A stretch of 64,000 nucleotides of DNA from CAZEHS01 sp964511875 (GTDB lineage: Bacteria; Bacillota; Clostridia; Peptostreptococcales; Acidaminobacteraceae): the NCBI GenBank assembly GCA_964511875.1, contig CAZEHS010000003.1, forward strand, positions 1 through 64,000, written 5' to 3'. This document shows positions 18,572 through 27,541 of this stretch, piece by piece; within the stretch, counting starts at the first letter, position 1, and every line of letters begins with the position of its first letter. The position numbers and the translations under genes are program-made. A model generated the notes under the pieces. That model saw only the letters and a program-made list of their open reading frames with translations. It searched no databases and had not been told where the DNA came from.

Positions 18572-18612
18572 TCTTTCGGAGTATCATGGTTCGAGCCGAA
18601 CGAATCCACTTG

Positions 18613-18897
18613 CTATTTCGGCCTCTGTGCCCTTAACAAGATCAGGAAGTTTTCATAGGTGAGTTTTTGAAAAAACAGTTCCCTGAATTTAACGGTCTTA
18701 CTTTTCCCTTCCTGCCGAAGAGCTTCCAGCTCCTTTGGGATTTCCTCCTGCCGGGCAATGAGGTGTTCGTACAGATCCTCAAACTGCGCCAGCTTATCAA
18801 TGGCCTCGCCGTAATACCCTTCATCGTCGAGCTTTCCGGTGACCGCGTCAGTCACATAACAATCCTTGTTCGACGAAATCCGTGTCAGTCGCTCCAT
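18613..18897 (-). CDS. small hypothetical protein
   Basis: A 94-residue soluble protein of unknown function. The N-terminus MERLTRISSN and the segment EAIDKLAQFEDLYEHL resemble short Firmicute and phage proteins that carry a 'KLAxYEDLGL' motif; none has a function known to me. A GGAGG ribosome binding site precedes the ATG. It is the last gene before the terminator and lies 41 bp after the DUF2007-like gene, so it belongs to the operon by spacing. Predicted mostly helical, with charged residues. Confidence 0.7.
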   Translation of the reverse strand: MERLTRISSNKDCYVTDAVTGKLDDEGYYGEAIDKLAQFEDLYEHLIARQEEIPKELEALRQEGKSKTVKFRELFFQKLTYENFLILLRAQRPK

Positions 18898-18938
18898 GCT
18901 TCATCCTCCAGTATCGTCATTCCTGATACCTGTGATAT

Positions 18939-19478
18939 TCAAAACAACTCCTTCACTATGCTGTACACCGTCCAAATGACACCTGCACCCATCGACAGCA
19001 GAATCATCGTCGCAACGGTCTTTTTCTTTCGGTGAATATCCTGGTTAACTGCATTCATGTACCTGTGCAGCTCCTGTTCCTCATGAGGATCGAGAACCAC
19101 GCCCCCGCCTGCATCAGACTGAATCACCTCTCCGAGAATGCTTTCATCCCCAGACAGGAGAGCCTTCGCCCGTGAATAGGCTCCCTGAGGCACATAAATC
19201 TCGATCCCGTATGGAGTTCCACCCATATAAAGCTCCAGATATTCCCCGCTTCCATGATGCTTCTTCAAAACCGGAATATCCGCTTCTGCCATCAGGGATT
19301 CAATCCGTGTGAATTCAAGCTCATCCGGAACAACCGTCAGCAGTGTTTCCCTGACCATCTCAGGATCCGGGAAGTCTGTCTTCTTTTCCGGATGAGTATC
19401 CGTCAGGGGAACCCGACAGTCCTTGCAGACTGTGAAGCCTTCTCGATATTCCGTACCGCATTCAGGGCACCAGGGCAT
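18939..19478 (-). CDS. zinc-ribbon / DUF2007-like protein with C-terminal membrane anchor
   Basis: A 179-residue protein beginning with a zinc ribbon (CPEC at residues 4-7, CKDC at 18-21), followed by a DUF2007-type 'putative signal transducing protein' domain (about 40-110; LESLMAEADIP-like and a GIEIYVPQGAYSRAKALL segment). One hydrophobic helix ends the chain, so it is probably tail-anchored with the ribbon in the cytoplasm. AAGGAG ribosome binding site. It follows the GNAT gene by 23 bp. Function unknown; zinc-ribbon proteins of this kind often mediate protein contacts. Confidence 0.75.
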   Translation of the reverse strand: MPWCPECGTEYREGFTVCKDCRVPLTDTHPEKKTDFPDPEMVRETLLTVVPDELEFTRIESLMAEADIPVLKKHHGSGEYLELYMGGTPYGIEIYVPQGAYSRAKALLSGDESILGEVIQSDAGGGVVLDPHEEQELHRYMNAVNQDIHRKKKTVATMILLSMGAGVIWTVYSIVKELF

Positions 19479-19501
19479 CGTACATCTCCTTAATCAATGA
19501 C

Positions 19502-19963
19502 TTACAGCCGGCATTCCATGGGCTGATAGACAATTCCGTTTTCTTCCTGCAGGGTATCCGTATTTTCAAATCCCAGCCGCTTATAAACCGGAACGGCATA
19601 GGGAGACGAATGGACACTGATGGTCTGAAGGTTTGGTTTGTTATACCTGCAGTACTCTACTGCTTCTTCAAAAAGCCAGCGGCCGATCCCTTTTCCATGA
19701 TACCGTGCCTTGACGAAAAACAGAGTACAATGATCAAAGTCGCGCATTTCAATGATTCCGACCAATTCTCCATCAGCAACGGCAACCATGGAGAAATGAC
19801 TCCCCCCTTCAATGCGGGCGGTCAGCGCTTCCACACTGGCGTATTCATAAAATCGGACTGTTCCTTCCGGTGTGTAATCATGAGCAACAAACTTGTCGTA
19901 GCCTTCAAGTATCAGCGTTACCGCTGCCGGTATATCTTCAGTTTCCAACATTCTGACTAACAT
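19502..19963 (-). CDS. GNAT-family N-acetyltransferase
   Basis: A 153-residue acetyltransferase. The acetyl-CoA-binding motif A is visible as FVKARYHGKGIGRWLFEEAV (about residues 85-104), and the C-terminal YKRLGFENT segment is typical of the fold. The AGGAGG site precedes the ATG and the gene starts 14 bp after the PP2C stop. The acceptor substrate is unknown. Its place in a kinase/phosphatase operon suggests it could acetylate a partner protein, which is speculation. Confidence 0.88.
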   Translation of the reverse strand: MLVRMLETEDIPAAVTLILEGYDKFVAHDYTPEGTVRFYEYASVEALTARIEGGSHFSMVAVADGELVGIIEMRDFDHCTLFFVKARYHGKGIGRWLFEEAVEYCRYNKPNLQTISVHSSPYAVPVYKRLGFENTDTLQEENGIVYQPMECRL

Positions 19964-19977
19964 AGGGTTCCTCCTGA

Positions 19978-20802
19978 CTATCTGAATATGAGGGCGACGG
20001 AGATATCATCACCGCTGCCCTGTTCACTGGTTTCCTTCAACCACTCCGGCAACTTGCCATGCACGGCATCAAAACCATGAACGGATATCAGCCGCGAAAA
20101 ATCTCTTAAAGTCTTGTGAAAATCAGCCTCTGATCGAAATGAGTTTCCGTAACCGTCCGTACTTCCCAATAACATTTTTAGGGGTCCGGAGTGCAGATGA
20201 CAAAATCTGAATTCATCCAGTGCATTGGGCATACACAATGATGTCGTAGCGTTTCCCATGTGCTTCCCATCCGGTTTGAAAACCCCATTTACCGCTCCGG
20301 CTGAATCCAATGTGAGAAAATCGCCGTCTCCCAGCTGAAGGAAATAGACATCGCTTTCCAGCACGTATGCGACAAGCAGGGTTGCTCCGTAAGCTACCAG
20401 AGCATTGCGGCCCAGTAAGGTTCGCTGTTGTCGGTCCAACTCCTCTGTTTCATCCGGGATGAAAGGGTGCTGTTTCAAATGTTCCATGACACTGCTGCGC
20501 CAAAGATGCAGGATTTCCTCTGCAATCAGCCGCATCCCGTGACGTTCTTTGAGATAATCCGCTATCCGGTCTGTATGCAGTACTTTCTCGGCGATTGACA
20601 CGGCAAGATGTGCGCCTTTGCCGCTCCGAAAGCAGGTCCGGCTTCCATGACCGTCTGATATTGCGGCGAAGGTTCCGCCCATTTTAGGAAGCTCACCAAG
20701 GGCGATTGCATCCTGATTGGGCTTTCCGCTCCGCGCATGCCTGCTTCCAGGAATACTGGCTCCCATGACCCGCCAAGCTTCTCTCCTTTGCACTGGGATC
20801 AC
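19978..20802 (-). CDS. PP2C-family serine/threonine phosphatase (TerY-P triad type)
   Basis: Metal-dependent phosphatase, 274 residues. Metal-ligand motifs are present in order: KPNQD near residue 28, SDGHG near 49, GSTDGYG near 215 and GSGDDIS near 264, so it is predicted active. The N-terminal GASIPGSRHARSGKPNQDA arrangement matches PP2Cs that accompany TerY-like vWA proteins. The chosen GTG start overlaps the vWA stop (GTGA); an ATG at 20766 is the alternative. It probably reverses phosphorylation by the adjacent kinase. Confidence 0.9.
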   Translation of the reverse strand: MIPVQRREAWRVMGASIPGSRHARSGKPNQDAIALGELPKMGGTFAAISDGHGSRTCFRSGKGAHLAVSIAEKVLHTDRIADYLKERHGMRLIAEEILHLWRSSVMEHLKQHPFIPDETEELDRQQRTLLGRNALVAYGATLLVAYVLESDVYFLQLGDGDFLTLDSAGAVNGVFKPDGKHMGNATTSLCMPNALDEFRFCHLHSGPLKMLLGSTDGYGNSFRSEADFHKTLRDFSRLISVHGFDAVHGKLPEWLKETSEQGSGDDISVALIFR

Positions 20803-21500
20803 CAGACATCATCAACGGATACGACATCCCAGAAATCCTCCGGAAATTCAGGCAAAACTACATTTGTCTTTGATGCAGAAACCTCTGTCTGGGTGGCCGG
20901 AGAAGAAGCCGACTGCAGGACCACTGTGGAGACCCAGCGGATATATTCCGACAACTGATCGGCATTGTCAGCATGAAGGGGCTCAATCGAGGGGTTGTTT
21001 ATGAATTCCTTCAGAACCCGCTGATTCGTACCTTTGCCGATGGCAATAGCCAGACGCACGGCTTTGATGCCCCAGGGAAGCTTCATCATCTCTTCCAGTG
21101 GCTTCCTGTAATCGTCTGTGGGCTGGCCGTCTGTGACCAGAATGAGGACTGGCGGGAGAGCTCTTTCACTCATCGGAGGTATTGTAAGTTCTTTGGAAAG
21201 GAGATCGAATGCCTTTCCCAGATCAGTGACTCCTCCATGAGTCAGATCCTGCCACTCGAACTCCCCTATCGGTGTCGGTTCTGCTACATGCCATTCGGCT
21301 CCGCTTGAGAATCGGATCGCCCGTACCATTACTTCAGCGTTTGGATTCTCGTCTGCAACGCGACGCATTTGCGGCAGAGCATCACGAATAGCCTGATTAA
21401 GCGCCTCCATCTTGCCTCCGGTCCCCATGGATGTTGAACAATCTGCTATCCATATGAAATGCAGGGGTCGGGAAGCCAATTCACCACCAGGACGTTGCAT
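20799..21500 (-). CDS. TerY-like von Willebrand factor A domain protein
   Basis: A 233-residue single-domain vWA protein, cytoplasmic. The MIDAS metal site is complete: DCSTS near residue 19, the threonine in GGVTDLGKAF near 93 and the aspartate in VTDGQP near 125. TerY-type proteins are known partners of PP2C phosphatases and Ser/Thr kinases in the TerY-P triad; both lie directly next to it here. Strong AAAGGAG ribosome binding site. Its C-terminus overlaps the phosphatase start by 4 nt. Confidence 0.9.
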   Translation of the reverse strand: MQRPGGELASRPLHFIWIADCSTSMGTGGKMEALNQAIRDALPQMRRVADENPNAEVMVRAIRFSSGAEWHVAEPTPIGEFEWQDLTHGGVTDLGKAFDLLSKELTIPPMSERALPPVLILVTDGQPTDDYRKPLEEMMKLPWGIKAVRLAIAIGKGTNQRVLKEFINNPSIEPLHADNADQLSEYIRWVSTVVLQSASSPATQTEVSASKTNVVLPEFPEDFWDVVSVDDVW

Positions 21501-21540
21501 AGGTTTCTCCTTTCAGAAAAATATCATTTTCAATCGTTTG

Positions 21541-22878
21541 TCATTGTCGGATTTCCACAGACAAATGTGGGAACTTGATGATCTGCCCTGCTTCAAGAAC
21601 CACTGTCTGGCCTTCATTGACAATAAGGAGACGCCCGTTTGAGCACTCAATCCGCCAGGTTTCTTTTGATAGGTTCCGCAGTCCCAGCCTCTCAGGATCA
21701 GCGGGGTGACTGATCACCTCTCCGTAAAGCTGTTTGAAATCCCGCCGTTTGCCCGGCTGGATCTGATGGCAGAAGAGGAGGGTCTTATGACTGAGAACCA
21801 TCACCTCGTCTTTCAGCTTCATTCTCATTGGAAGCATCAGTTCCCGCCTGCAGGACCAGCATCGAACCTTTCCAGCTGTTGATTTTACGCGGTCGATATC
21901 GAAAAAGTTCTCAGCGTCACACTCGCAGTGCTGGACAGAATCCAGCAGTTTTTCCAGACCTCTCAACCATTCTGTTTCAGGAATACGGCATTCGGGCTTC
22001 AGGAGGGCGGTCGTAAAAGCCCTGGTGAAGAGTTCCTTTATAAAACGGGGATATATCCCCCAGTATATCAGTGCGTTTTCGTGGACCTTCTGCAGGGGAC
22101 GATTGGACGAATCATCCGGGTCGAAAATGAACAGCGGATCCGTGCCGTAGAGTCTTGTCATGGCAGGCAGGTCAAAACAGCGTATTTCGGCTTCTTTCTT
22201 CCCTTCCAGAGGATGATGGACAAAAAAAAGATAAAAAAGGAGAACGCTTAGGGAATAGAGATCGGATGCAACGTTAGGAGTTCCTGCACCAATCACTATT
22301 TCCGGTGCCATGAAACGGGGTGTGCCCAGCACACCTGTATCGACAGCTGTCTCGTGCGCAATGTTGTCGTTGTCACAAATCAGAACATCTCCGGTCCGAT
22401 GGTCGAAAAACACATTTCCGAAGGATATGTCCCTGTAGCACAGGCCTTTGTCGTGGAGCCTCTTGAAGCTGTCCACAAGGTGCAAGGCTGCCAGGATAAG
22501 TGTTTGGAAGGAAGGATCCACCTTTCTCTTCATCAGATCCACAATGCTTCTGTAATGAGCCGGTCTGAGGGGCATCAGATACCCGAATCCTTTGAGGCTT
22601 CGATCCGTTATTCTGTGGGTAGGCCACAAAAAAAATTCATTTGGGGGACCGATCAGGCAGAGACGATCGATCAAGCCCGCCTGGGAAGGGGTTGCATGAC
22701 TGGGATAGTACCACTTCAAGGCCAGCTGCCTGTTATTGGAACTGACCTGATATACCTCACCCTGACCTCCTGATCCCAGGAATTTCTCAACTTTGATGAT
22801 ACCCAATCCCTGATGGTGCAGGAATTGTCCCGGTTTTAATATTTCCCTCATAGCCGCGGTTTCCCACACCTCCTTCAT
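21541..22878 (-). CDS. serine/threonine protein kinase with zinc-ribbon and C-terminal beta domain
   Basis: A 445-residue soluble eukaryotic-type kinase. Visible motifs: glycine loop GSGGQGEVY, ATP-lysine in LALKWY, catalytic loop YRDISFGN (Tyr for the usual His) and DND where most kinases have DFG. These changes are typical of the kinase in TerY-P triads, so I expect activity. After the kinase domain come a CWSC motif resembling half a zinc ribbon and a C-terminal beta-rich segment (ETWRIECSNGRL to FPHLSVEIRQ) reminiscent of FHA-type ends. The ATG at 22878 (GAGG upstream, 7 nt after the histidine-kinase stop) is preferred over the open frame to 22941. Confidence 0.88.
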   Translation of the reverse strand: MKEVWETAAMREILKPGQFLHHQGLGIIKVEKFLGSGGQGEVYQVSSNNRQLALKWYYPSHATPSQAGLIDRLCLIGPPNEFFLWPTHRITDRSLKGFGYLMPLRPAHYRSIVDLMKRKVDPSFQTLILAALHLVDSFKRLHDKGLCYRDISFGNVFFDHRTGDVLICDNDNIAHETAVDTGVLGTPRFMAPEIVIGAGTPNVASDLYSLSVLLFYLFFVHHPLEGKKEAEIRCFDLPAMTRLYGTDPLFIFDPDDSSNRPLQKVHENALIYWGIYPRFIKELFTRAFTTALLKPECRIPETEWLRGLEKLLDSVQHCECDAENFFDIDRVKSTAGKVRCWSCRRELMLPMRMKLKDEVMVLSHKTLLFCHQIQPGKRRDFKQLYGEVISHPADPERLGLRNLSKETWRIECSNGRLLIVNEGQTVVLEAGQIIKFPHLSVEIRQ

Positions 22879-22885
22879 TGGTGCC

Positions 22886-24529
22886 TCACATAACCGGGTA
22901 ATGGGATTCTTCACCGGCCTGGTAGGAATAATAACGTTCAAGTGATTTCAAATCTTCCACGAACAGGAGTAGTTCATGCTTTAGCTCGCGGTATCGAAGA
23001 GTCAGGTGGTTCAGATCCTGACTCATGGCTTTGTTTTCAATATCCACCATATAAACCATCAGTCCATCTGATCCAAAGTATCCCAGGCTTCCCCTGAGAG
23101 CATGGACAAGCTTTCGGAAACTATCCCGGTCCTCCCGCCAAAGGGCTGTTTCTGCCTCGGCTATTTTCGCCGGGTATTCCTTCAGCGCGGCTCTGACCAG
23201 ACCTACGATCTCGGCCTCTGTCATGCGCCTGACGAACGCCTGAAATGATGACTGCTGGACATGATGGAGACGGCTGAGTTCCCATGGAACGCTGCCTTGG
23301 AACCGGGGCTTCAAATTAAAATCCTCATCTCCGGCAATTCTCATCAGCAGATTGATCAGGACACCTTCCTGAATGGGCTTGGTCAGGTAATGATTCATAC
23401 CCGCTGCCAGGAACCGCTCTTCGTCACCCTTCATAGCTTCGGCAGTCAGGGCAATTATCTGTGTATAGCCCGGATCTTTCGGAAAGATTCCCTGCTGACG
23501 TTCAAAAGCTCTGAATTTTCGCACGACTTCGACTCCATCCATGCCGGGCAGGTGTCCGTCCATCAGAACACAGTCGAATTTGTCGTTTCTCAAGAGCTCC
23601 AACGCTTTAAGCCCGTCCTCCGCAGTCATGATCCAGCACTGGTGTACCTCTTCCAGTAATTTCGTGAGGAACAGACGGTTTATGAAGTTGTCCTCTGCAA
23701 TTAGAATCCGCATTCCTTCCAGCTGACTGGTCTCTAAGGGACAATCGGCTTCCAGGACTGGAATATCAGATTCCCGGACTTTGTTCACCTTCAGGCCGAC
23801 GATGAAGGTCGAGCCTTCACCGGGAGTGCTTTCAAGTGATATGCTTCCAGACATCATTTCAACCAACCGTTTGCATATGGCCAATCCCAGCCCGGTACCA
23901 CCGAACTGGGACGTCACATCCACTCCGCCCTGTTCATAATCTTCGAAAACACGGCTTTGCCTCTCGGGCTGAATGCCGACACCTGTATCGGCAACTGCCA
24001 GCTCGAGCTCAAATCCATCATCATATTCACCGATTTTTCGGGCCGTAACCTGAACGGATCCGGCAGTTGTGAACTTCACTGCATTTCCCACCAGATTATT
24101 CAGGATTTGCTGAATACGCACAGGATCTCCCTCAATCCACGTCGGGAGCCCCTCCTGAATATCAAGGTAGAGTTCCAGCCCTTTGCTTTTGGCACGGAAT
24201 TCAAAGGCCCGTATCAGCTTCCGCAGCATATCTTTCAGGTCGAAGACCTTCAGGTCAAGATCCATTTTCCCTGCTTCAATCTTTGAGAAATCCAGAACAT
24301 CATTGACCAGCTGAATCAACGAATCACTTGAATAACGGATATAGTTGGCCAGTTCCTTCTGTTCCTTATTCAGAGACGTCTTGAGAAGCAGGTCTGTCAT
24401 CCCCGCAATTCCACTTAAAGGGATCCGGATTTCATGACTGATATTCGCAAGATAAAGACTTTTACGCTGGTTCGCCTTTTCTGCGGCTTCCTTGGCCTTG
24501 ATCAGTTGTTCCAAAATTGTTTCAGACAC
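22886..24529 (-). CDS. sensorless hybrid histidine kinase (HisKA-HATPase-REC-HPt)
   Basis: A 547-residue cytoplasmic phosphorelay protein. It starts almost directly with the phosphoacceptor helix (LANISHEIRIPLSG, about residues 25-40), then a HATPase domain (GGTGLGLAICKRLVE near 220), a receiver (phosphoacceptor in LMDGHLPGMDG near 330, lysine in YLTKPI) and a C-terminal HPt domain (VHALRGSLGYFG near 475). There is no transmembrane or PAS input, so it must receive its signal from a partner protein. The GTG at 24529 with AGAGGAG upstream is a better start than the ATG at 24547. It lies 25 bp after the UPF0182 stop. Confidence 0.93.
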   Translation of the reverse strand: MSETILEQLIKAKEAAEKANQRKSLYLANISHEIRIPLSGIAGMTDLLLKTSLNKEQKELANYIRYSSDSLIQLVNDVLDFSKIEAGKMDLDLKVFDLKDMLRKLIRAFEFRAKSKGLELYLDIQEGLPTWIEGDPVRIQQILNNLVGNAVKFTTAGSVQVTARKIGEYDDGFELELAVADTGVGIQPERQSRVFEDYEQGGVDVTSQFGGTGLGLAICKRLVEMMSGSISLESTPGEGSTFIVGLKVNKVRESDIPVLEADCPLETSQLEGMRILIAEDNFINRLFLTKLLEEVHQCWIMTAEDGLKALELLRNDKFDCVLMDGHLPGMDGVEVVRKFRAFERQQGIFPKDPGYTQIIALTAEAMKGDEERFLAAGMNHYLTKPIQEGVLINLLMRIAGDEDFNLKPRFQGSVPWELSRLHHVQQSSFQAFVRRMTEAEIVGLVRAALKEYPAKIAEAETALWREDRDSFRKLVHALRGSLGYFGSDGLMVYMVDIENKAMSQDLNHLTLRYRELKHELLLFVEDLKSLERYYSYQAGEESHYPVM

Positions 24530-24553
24530 CGGATTCTCCTCTTCCATTCAGAG

Positions 24554-27325
24554 TCATTGTGTTGGAGCAGGTGCCACAACCGGAGGTTCCGGTTGCTGTG
24601 CCTGGTTGATTATTTGAGTCAGTTGATCCAGTACCTGTTTAAGCTGCTCGATGCTCTTGACGGAAGAATCAATAAGTCCTTTGGCCTGCTCCACCAATGC
24701 CTTGGTTTCACTGGGAAGAACAGCGACGCCGCCGGTTGGCTGGGCAGGAGCAGCCGGTTCAGGAACGGATGGTTTTTCAGCCCCGAATATCCTGTCCAAT
24801 GACTTTTGAAGGGTTTCTTCCATAACCACCTGCGTCCCGTAGGATACCACAACCCGCTTCATTTCCGGAAGACTTCTCTCCCCGACTGACTGCAGATAGA
24901 TCGGCTCCACGTAAATGATCGAATCCTTGATGGGGATGGCCATCAGGTTGCCCCGAAGGACTTGGGAGCCCCTTTGATCCCAGAAGGTCAGCTGCTGGGA
25001 AATGACAGTATCCTGATCGATCCTGGATTCCAGCATCTGCGGCCCCTGAACCAGTTTGTCCTTGGGGAATCTGTACATGAAAATCTTCCCGTAGTTCTCA
25101 TCGTCATTACGGGCCATCAGCAGAGCATTCATATTGGACTTGTCCTTTGGCGTGAAAGGGATATTGAGGACGAATTCCATCTCCTTTTCACCAGGGAGTC
25201 TGAACATGACATAGTTTGCTTCAACCGTTGTCTGTTCCTGCATGTATTTTTCCTGAGCCACATCCCAGATATCCTCACCATTGTAGAAGACATCAGGATT
25301 GCTCACATGATATCTCTTGTAAAGAGCCGCTTGGACATCAAGAAGACCTTTGGGGTAGCGTACATGCGCAGCAAGTCCTGCAGGCATTTGCTCCGAGTTC
25401 TTGAAGAGGCCTGGAAAAATTTTCTGATAGGTCAAAACCACCGGATCGGCCTTATCGTACACATAATAGTCTGTTTCTCCTGAATAGGCATCCACAACGA
25501 CTTTAACGGAGTTCCTGATATAATTGACGCCGTTGGTATGGGGTTGGGAATACGGATAACGGTTGCTGGCTGTGTATGCGTCGATGATCCAGTAAAGCTT
25601 TCCGTCGTCCTGATTGATTACGATATACGGATCCTGTTCGTAGGTCAGCCATGGCATGATGCTCTTGACACGCTGAAGAACATTCCTGTTGATGATGATA
25701 CGACTGTCTGAATTCAATGCACTTGAAATCAGCGGATTGATTGTTTTCTCGCGGATCGAGTAAAGCACACGGTTAACCAGATTCATCTTGATACCGGCAG
25801 GACCTTCATAGTTGACATACACATTGTCAGACCCCTTCGGATAATCGAATTCCTTCTCCCGGGCATTGACAATGATGTAGTTGTTGGTAAATTCACCGAA
25901 GTATATTTCCGGGCGTTTGATTTCAATGTCCTTATTGGCTGATACCGGCGGAATATCCTTGATCATAAGAACCGGCTGTCCTTCAGCAGTCACCTCGTTC
26001 ACCGGAGCCAAAGCAACACCGTATCCGTGGGTGAACTGGAGATGCGTATTGACCCATGTCTTTTGATCCAGTTTCTCCTGATTCATCTCACGGGCAGCGA
26101 TGAACACCTGTCGGTATTCTCCTCCAATGGTGTACCTGTCCACATCCACGTCATTGAATTCGTAATAGAGCCGAATCCCCTGAATCTGGTTGATTGTCAT
26201 TTTCAGCGGTTTGAAATCATTGATACGGATGTTCTTGATGATATCGGCATTGTCTTTCAGATCCGCGCTGGTAAGTGTATCCTCAGCAGGAAACTCCAGA
26301 GTCTGGATCTGGTCAAGTTTGAATGCTTCCTGAGTGTTCTTTATGTTTTTGACTATATAAGGTCGTTCAACAGCCCGTTCATCGGGGTCAACAATGAATT
26401 TCTGAACCACAGCTTCCGTCAATGATATCCCTACGGCAGCCAGCATCAGGACTGCAGGACCTATGATCATGAACTTCCACTTCCGTTTTAACGCTCCGAA
26501 CAGGAAAAGACCGGCCCCGATCAGTGCGACACCAGCCAGGATCCAATAACCGGGCAGAGCGATTTTCACATCAGTATAGCTGGCGCCATAAGCAACACCT
26601 CTTGGGGAGTAAACCAGATCATAGACGTTAATGACATTGGTGAATGCGATCAGGACAAGAGAAAGGGAACCCAAAATCCCTATCTTGACAATGGCATTGG
26701 CAAAAATGTTCCTGTTCAGGATAGAGCGGATATCATTACGGAATCTGAATTCATTCAAATCATAAACATGATCCTCACCGCTCTTCGGCCGCACGTTCAT
26801 TAGAAGCAGCATGAAAGCGACTGTCAGCATTACCAGCATGAACAGAAGCGTAAGCCCCATTCCCAGGAACTCCCTCAGTAGAGGCAGAACAAAGAAATAG
26901 AATGATATATCCATATTGAAGAGGGGATCAGCTTTTCCGAAAGGTGTTTTATTGATGAAACTGAGCCAGTCGAACCAGGTACTGCTCACAAACATCATGG
27001 TGTATATCAAGCCGAGAACAACGGCACCCAAGTTGTGACCTGTGGTGATCTTCTTTTGAACGGCCTTATCCGGCAGGATGCCTGACACCTTTTCAAAGCG
27101 GTTCTTAAGCGCTTTAAGGTAAAAATAAAACACAAGAGAACTGATGAGCAACACCGGAGCACCGATCCTGAGATATGCTGAAATCCGGGTGAGGAATGTG
27201 GCCGTATAACCCAGTTCATAGAACCAAAGATAATCCGTTGCAAACCGGATCAGCGTGTCCATCATTCCGATCACAATCAGTAATACGACAGCCAACCACG
27301 GCAGCATGTTGTTCTTATTGTTCAT
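24554..27325 (-). CDS. UPF0182 family large membrane protein
   Basis: A 923-residue protein of the UPF0182/COG1615 family, conserved in actinobacteria, cyanobacteria and Firmicutes, with no established biochemical role that I know of. About seven hydrophobic helices fill the first ~300 residues; the remaining ~600 residues are soluble and probably extracellular, ending in a Pro/Ala/Gln-rich, coiled-coil-like tail. The ATG at 27325 follows AGGAGG; the open frame to 27424 is ignored. It is the first gene of the operon with the histidine kinase and TerY-P-like triad and may be the sensor that the sensorless kinase lacks (inference). Confidence 0.9.
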   Translation of the reverse strand: MNNKNNMLPWLAVVLLIVIGMMDTLIRFATDYLWFYELGYTATFLTRISAYLRIGAPVLLISSLVFYFYLKALKNRFEKVSGILPDKAVQKKITTGHNLGAVVLGLIYTMMFVSSTWFDWLSFINKTPFGKADPLFNMDISFYFFVLPLLREFLGMGLTLLFMLVMLTVAFMLLLMNVRPKSGEDHVYDLNEFRFRNDIRSILNRNIFANAIVKIGILGSLSLVLIAFTNVINVYDLVYSPRGVAYGASYTDVKIALPGYWILAGVALIGAGLFLFGALKRKWKFMIIGPAVLMLAAVGISLTEAVVQKFIVDPDERAVERPYIVKNIKNTQEAFKLDQIQTLEFPAEDTLTSADLKDNADIIKNIRINDFKPLKMTINQIQGIRLYYEFNDVDVDRYTIGGEYRQVFIAAREMNQEKLDQKTWVNTHLQFTHGYGVALAPVNEVTAEGQPVLMIKDIPPVSANKDIEIKRPEIYFGEFTNNYIIVNAREKEFDYPKGSDNVYVNYEGPAGIKMNLVNRVLYSIREKTINPLISSALNSDSRIIINRNVLQRVKSIMPWLTYEQDPYIVINQDDGKLYWIIDAYTASNRYPYSQPHTNGVNYIRNSVKVVVDAYSGETDYYVYDKADPVVLTYQKIFPGLFKNSEQMPAGLAAHVRYPKGLLDVQAALYKRYHVSNPDVFYNGEDIWDVAQEKYMQEQTTVEANYVMFRLPGEKEMEFVLNIPFTPKDKSNMNALLMARNDDENYGKIFMYRFPKDKLVQGPQMLESRIDQDTVISQQLTFWDQRGSQVLRGNLMAIPIKDSIIYVEPIYLQSVGERSLPEMKRVVVSYGTQVVMEETLQKSLDRIFGAEKPSVPEPAAPAQPTGGVAVLPSETKALVEQAKGLIDSSVKSIEQLKQVLDQLTQIINQAQQPEPPVVAPAPTQ

Positions 27326-27412
27326 ACAGATCCTCCTGTCAGAGTTGATGATACCCAAACAGCTCAGGACAGCATTGTCCGTCACTTTATTGTCTGATAC
27401 CCACATAGCGTT

Positions 27413-27418
27413 ATTATA
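27413..27418 (-). promoter_or_regulatory. -10 box upstream of the UPF0182 operon
   Basis: TATAAT on the minus strand, 88 bp before the UPF0182 start, in the divergent region. No good -35 lies at 17 bp. Confidence 0.4.
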
Positions 27419-27474
27419 ACACACTGCTTTTAATAACTTTTGAACATACGACCAGGATGGAAGGCAAATTTTCT

Positions 27475-27504
27475 TTGAATACGACTCTTTATATGTGTTA
27501 TAAA
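27475..27504 (+). promoter_or_regulatory. sigma-A promoter of the L,D-transpeptidase gene
   Basis: TTGAAT (27475-27480), 18 bp, TATAAA (27499-27504), 38 bp before the chosen start codon. Confidence 0.7.
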
Positions 27505-27541
27505 TAGATGAGAATTTCTCAACAGAATGGAGCCAAATCCT

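Larger units (their letters stand above)
18278..18612. other. 335-bp gene-free region upstream of xylF
   Basis: It holds, from right to left, a terminator of the neighbouring operon (18545-18571), a 53-bp perfect palindrome (18462-18514), a sigma-A promoter (18445-18473) and about 160 nt of transcribed xylF leader in which I see no clear riboswitch. Confidence 0.8.
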
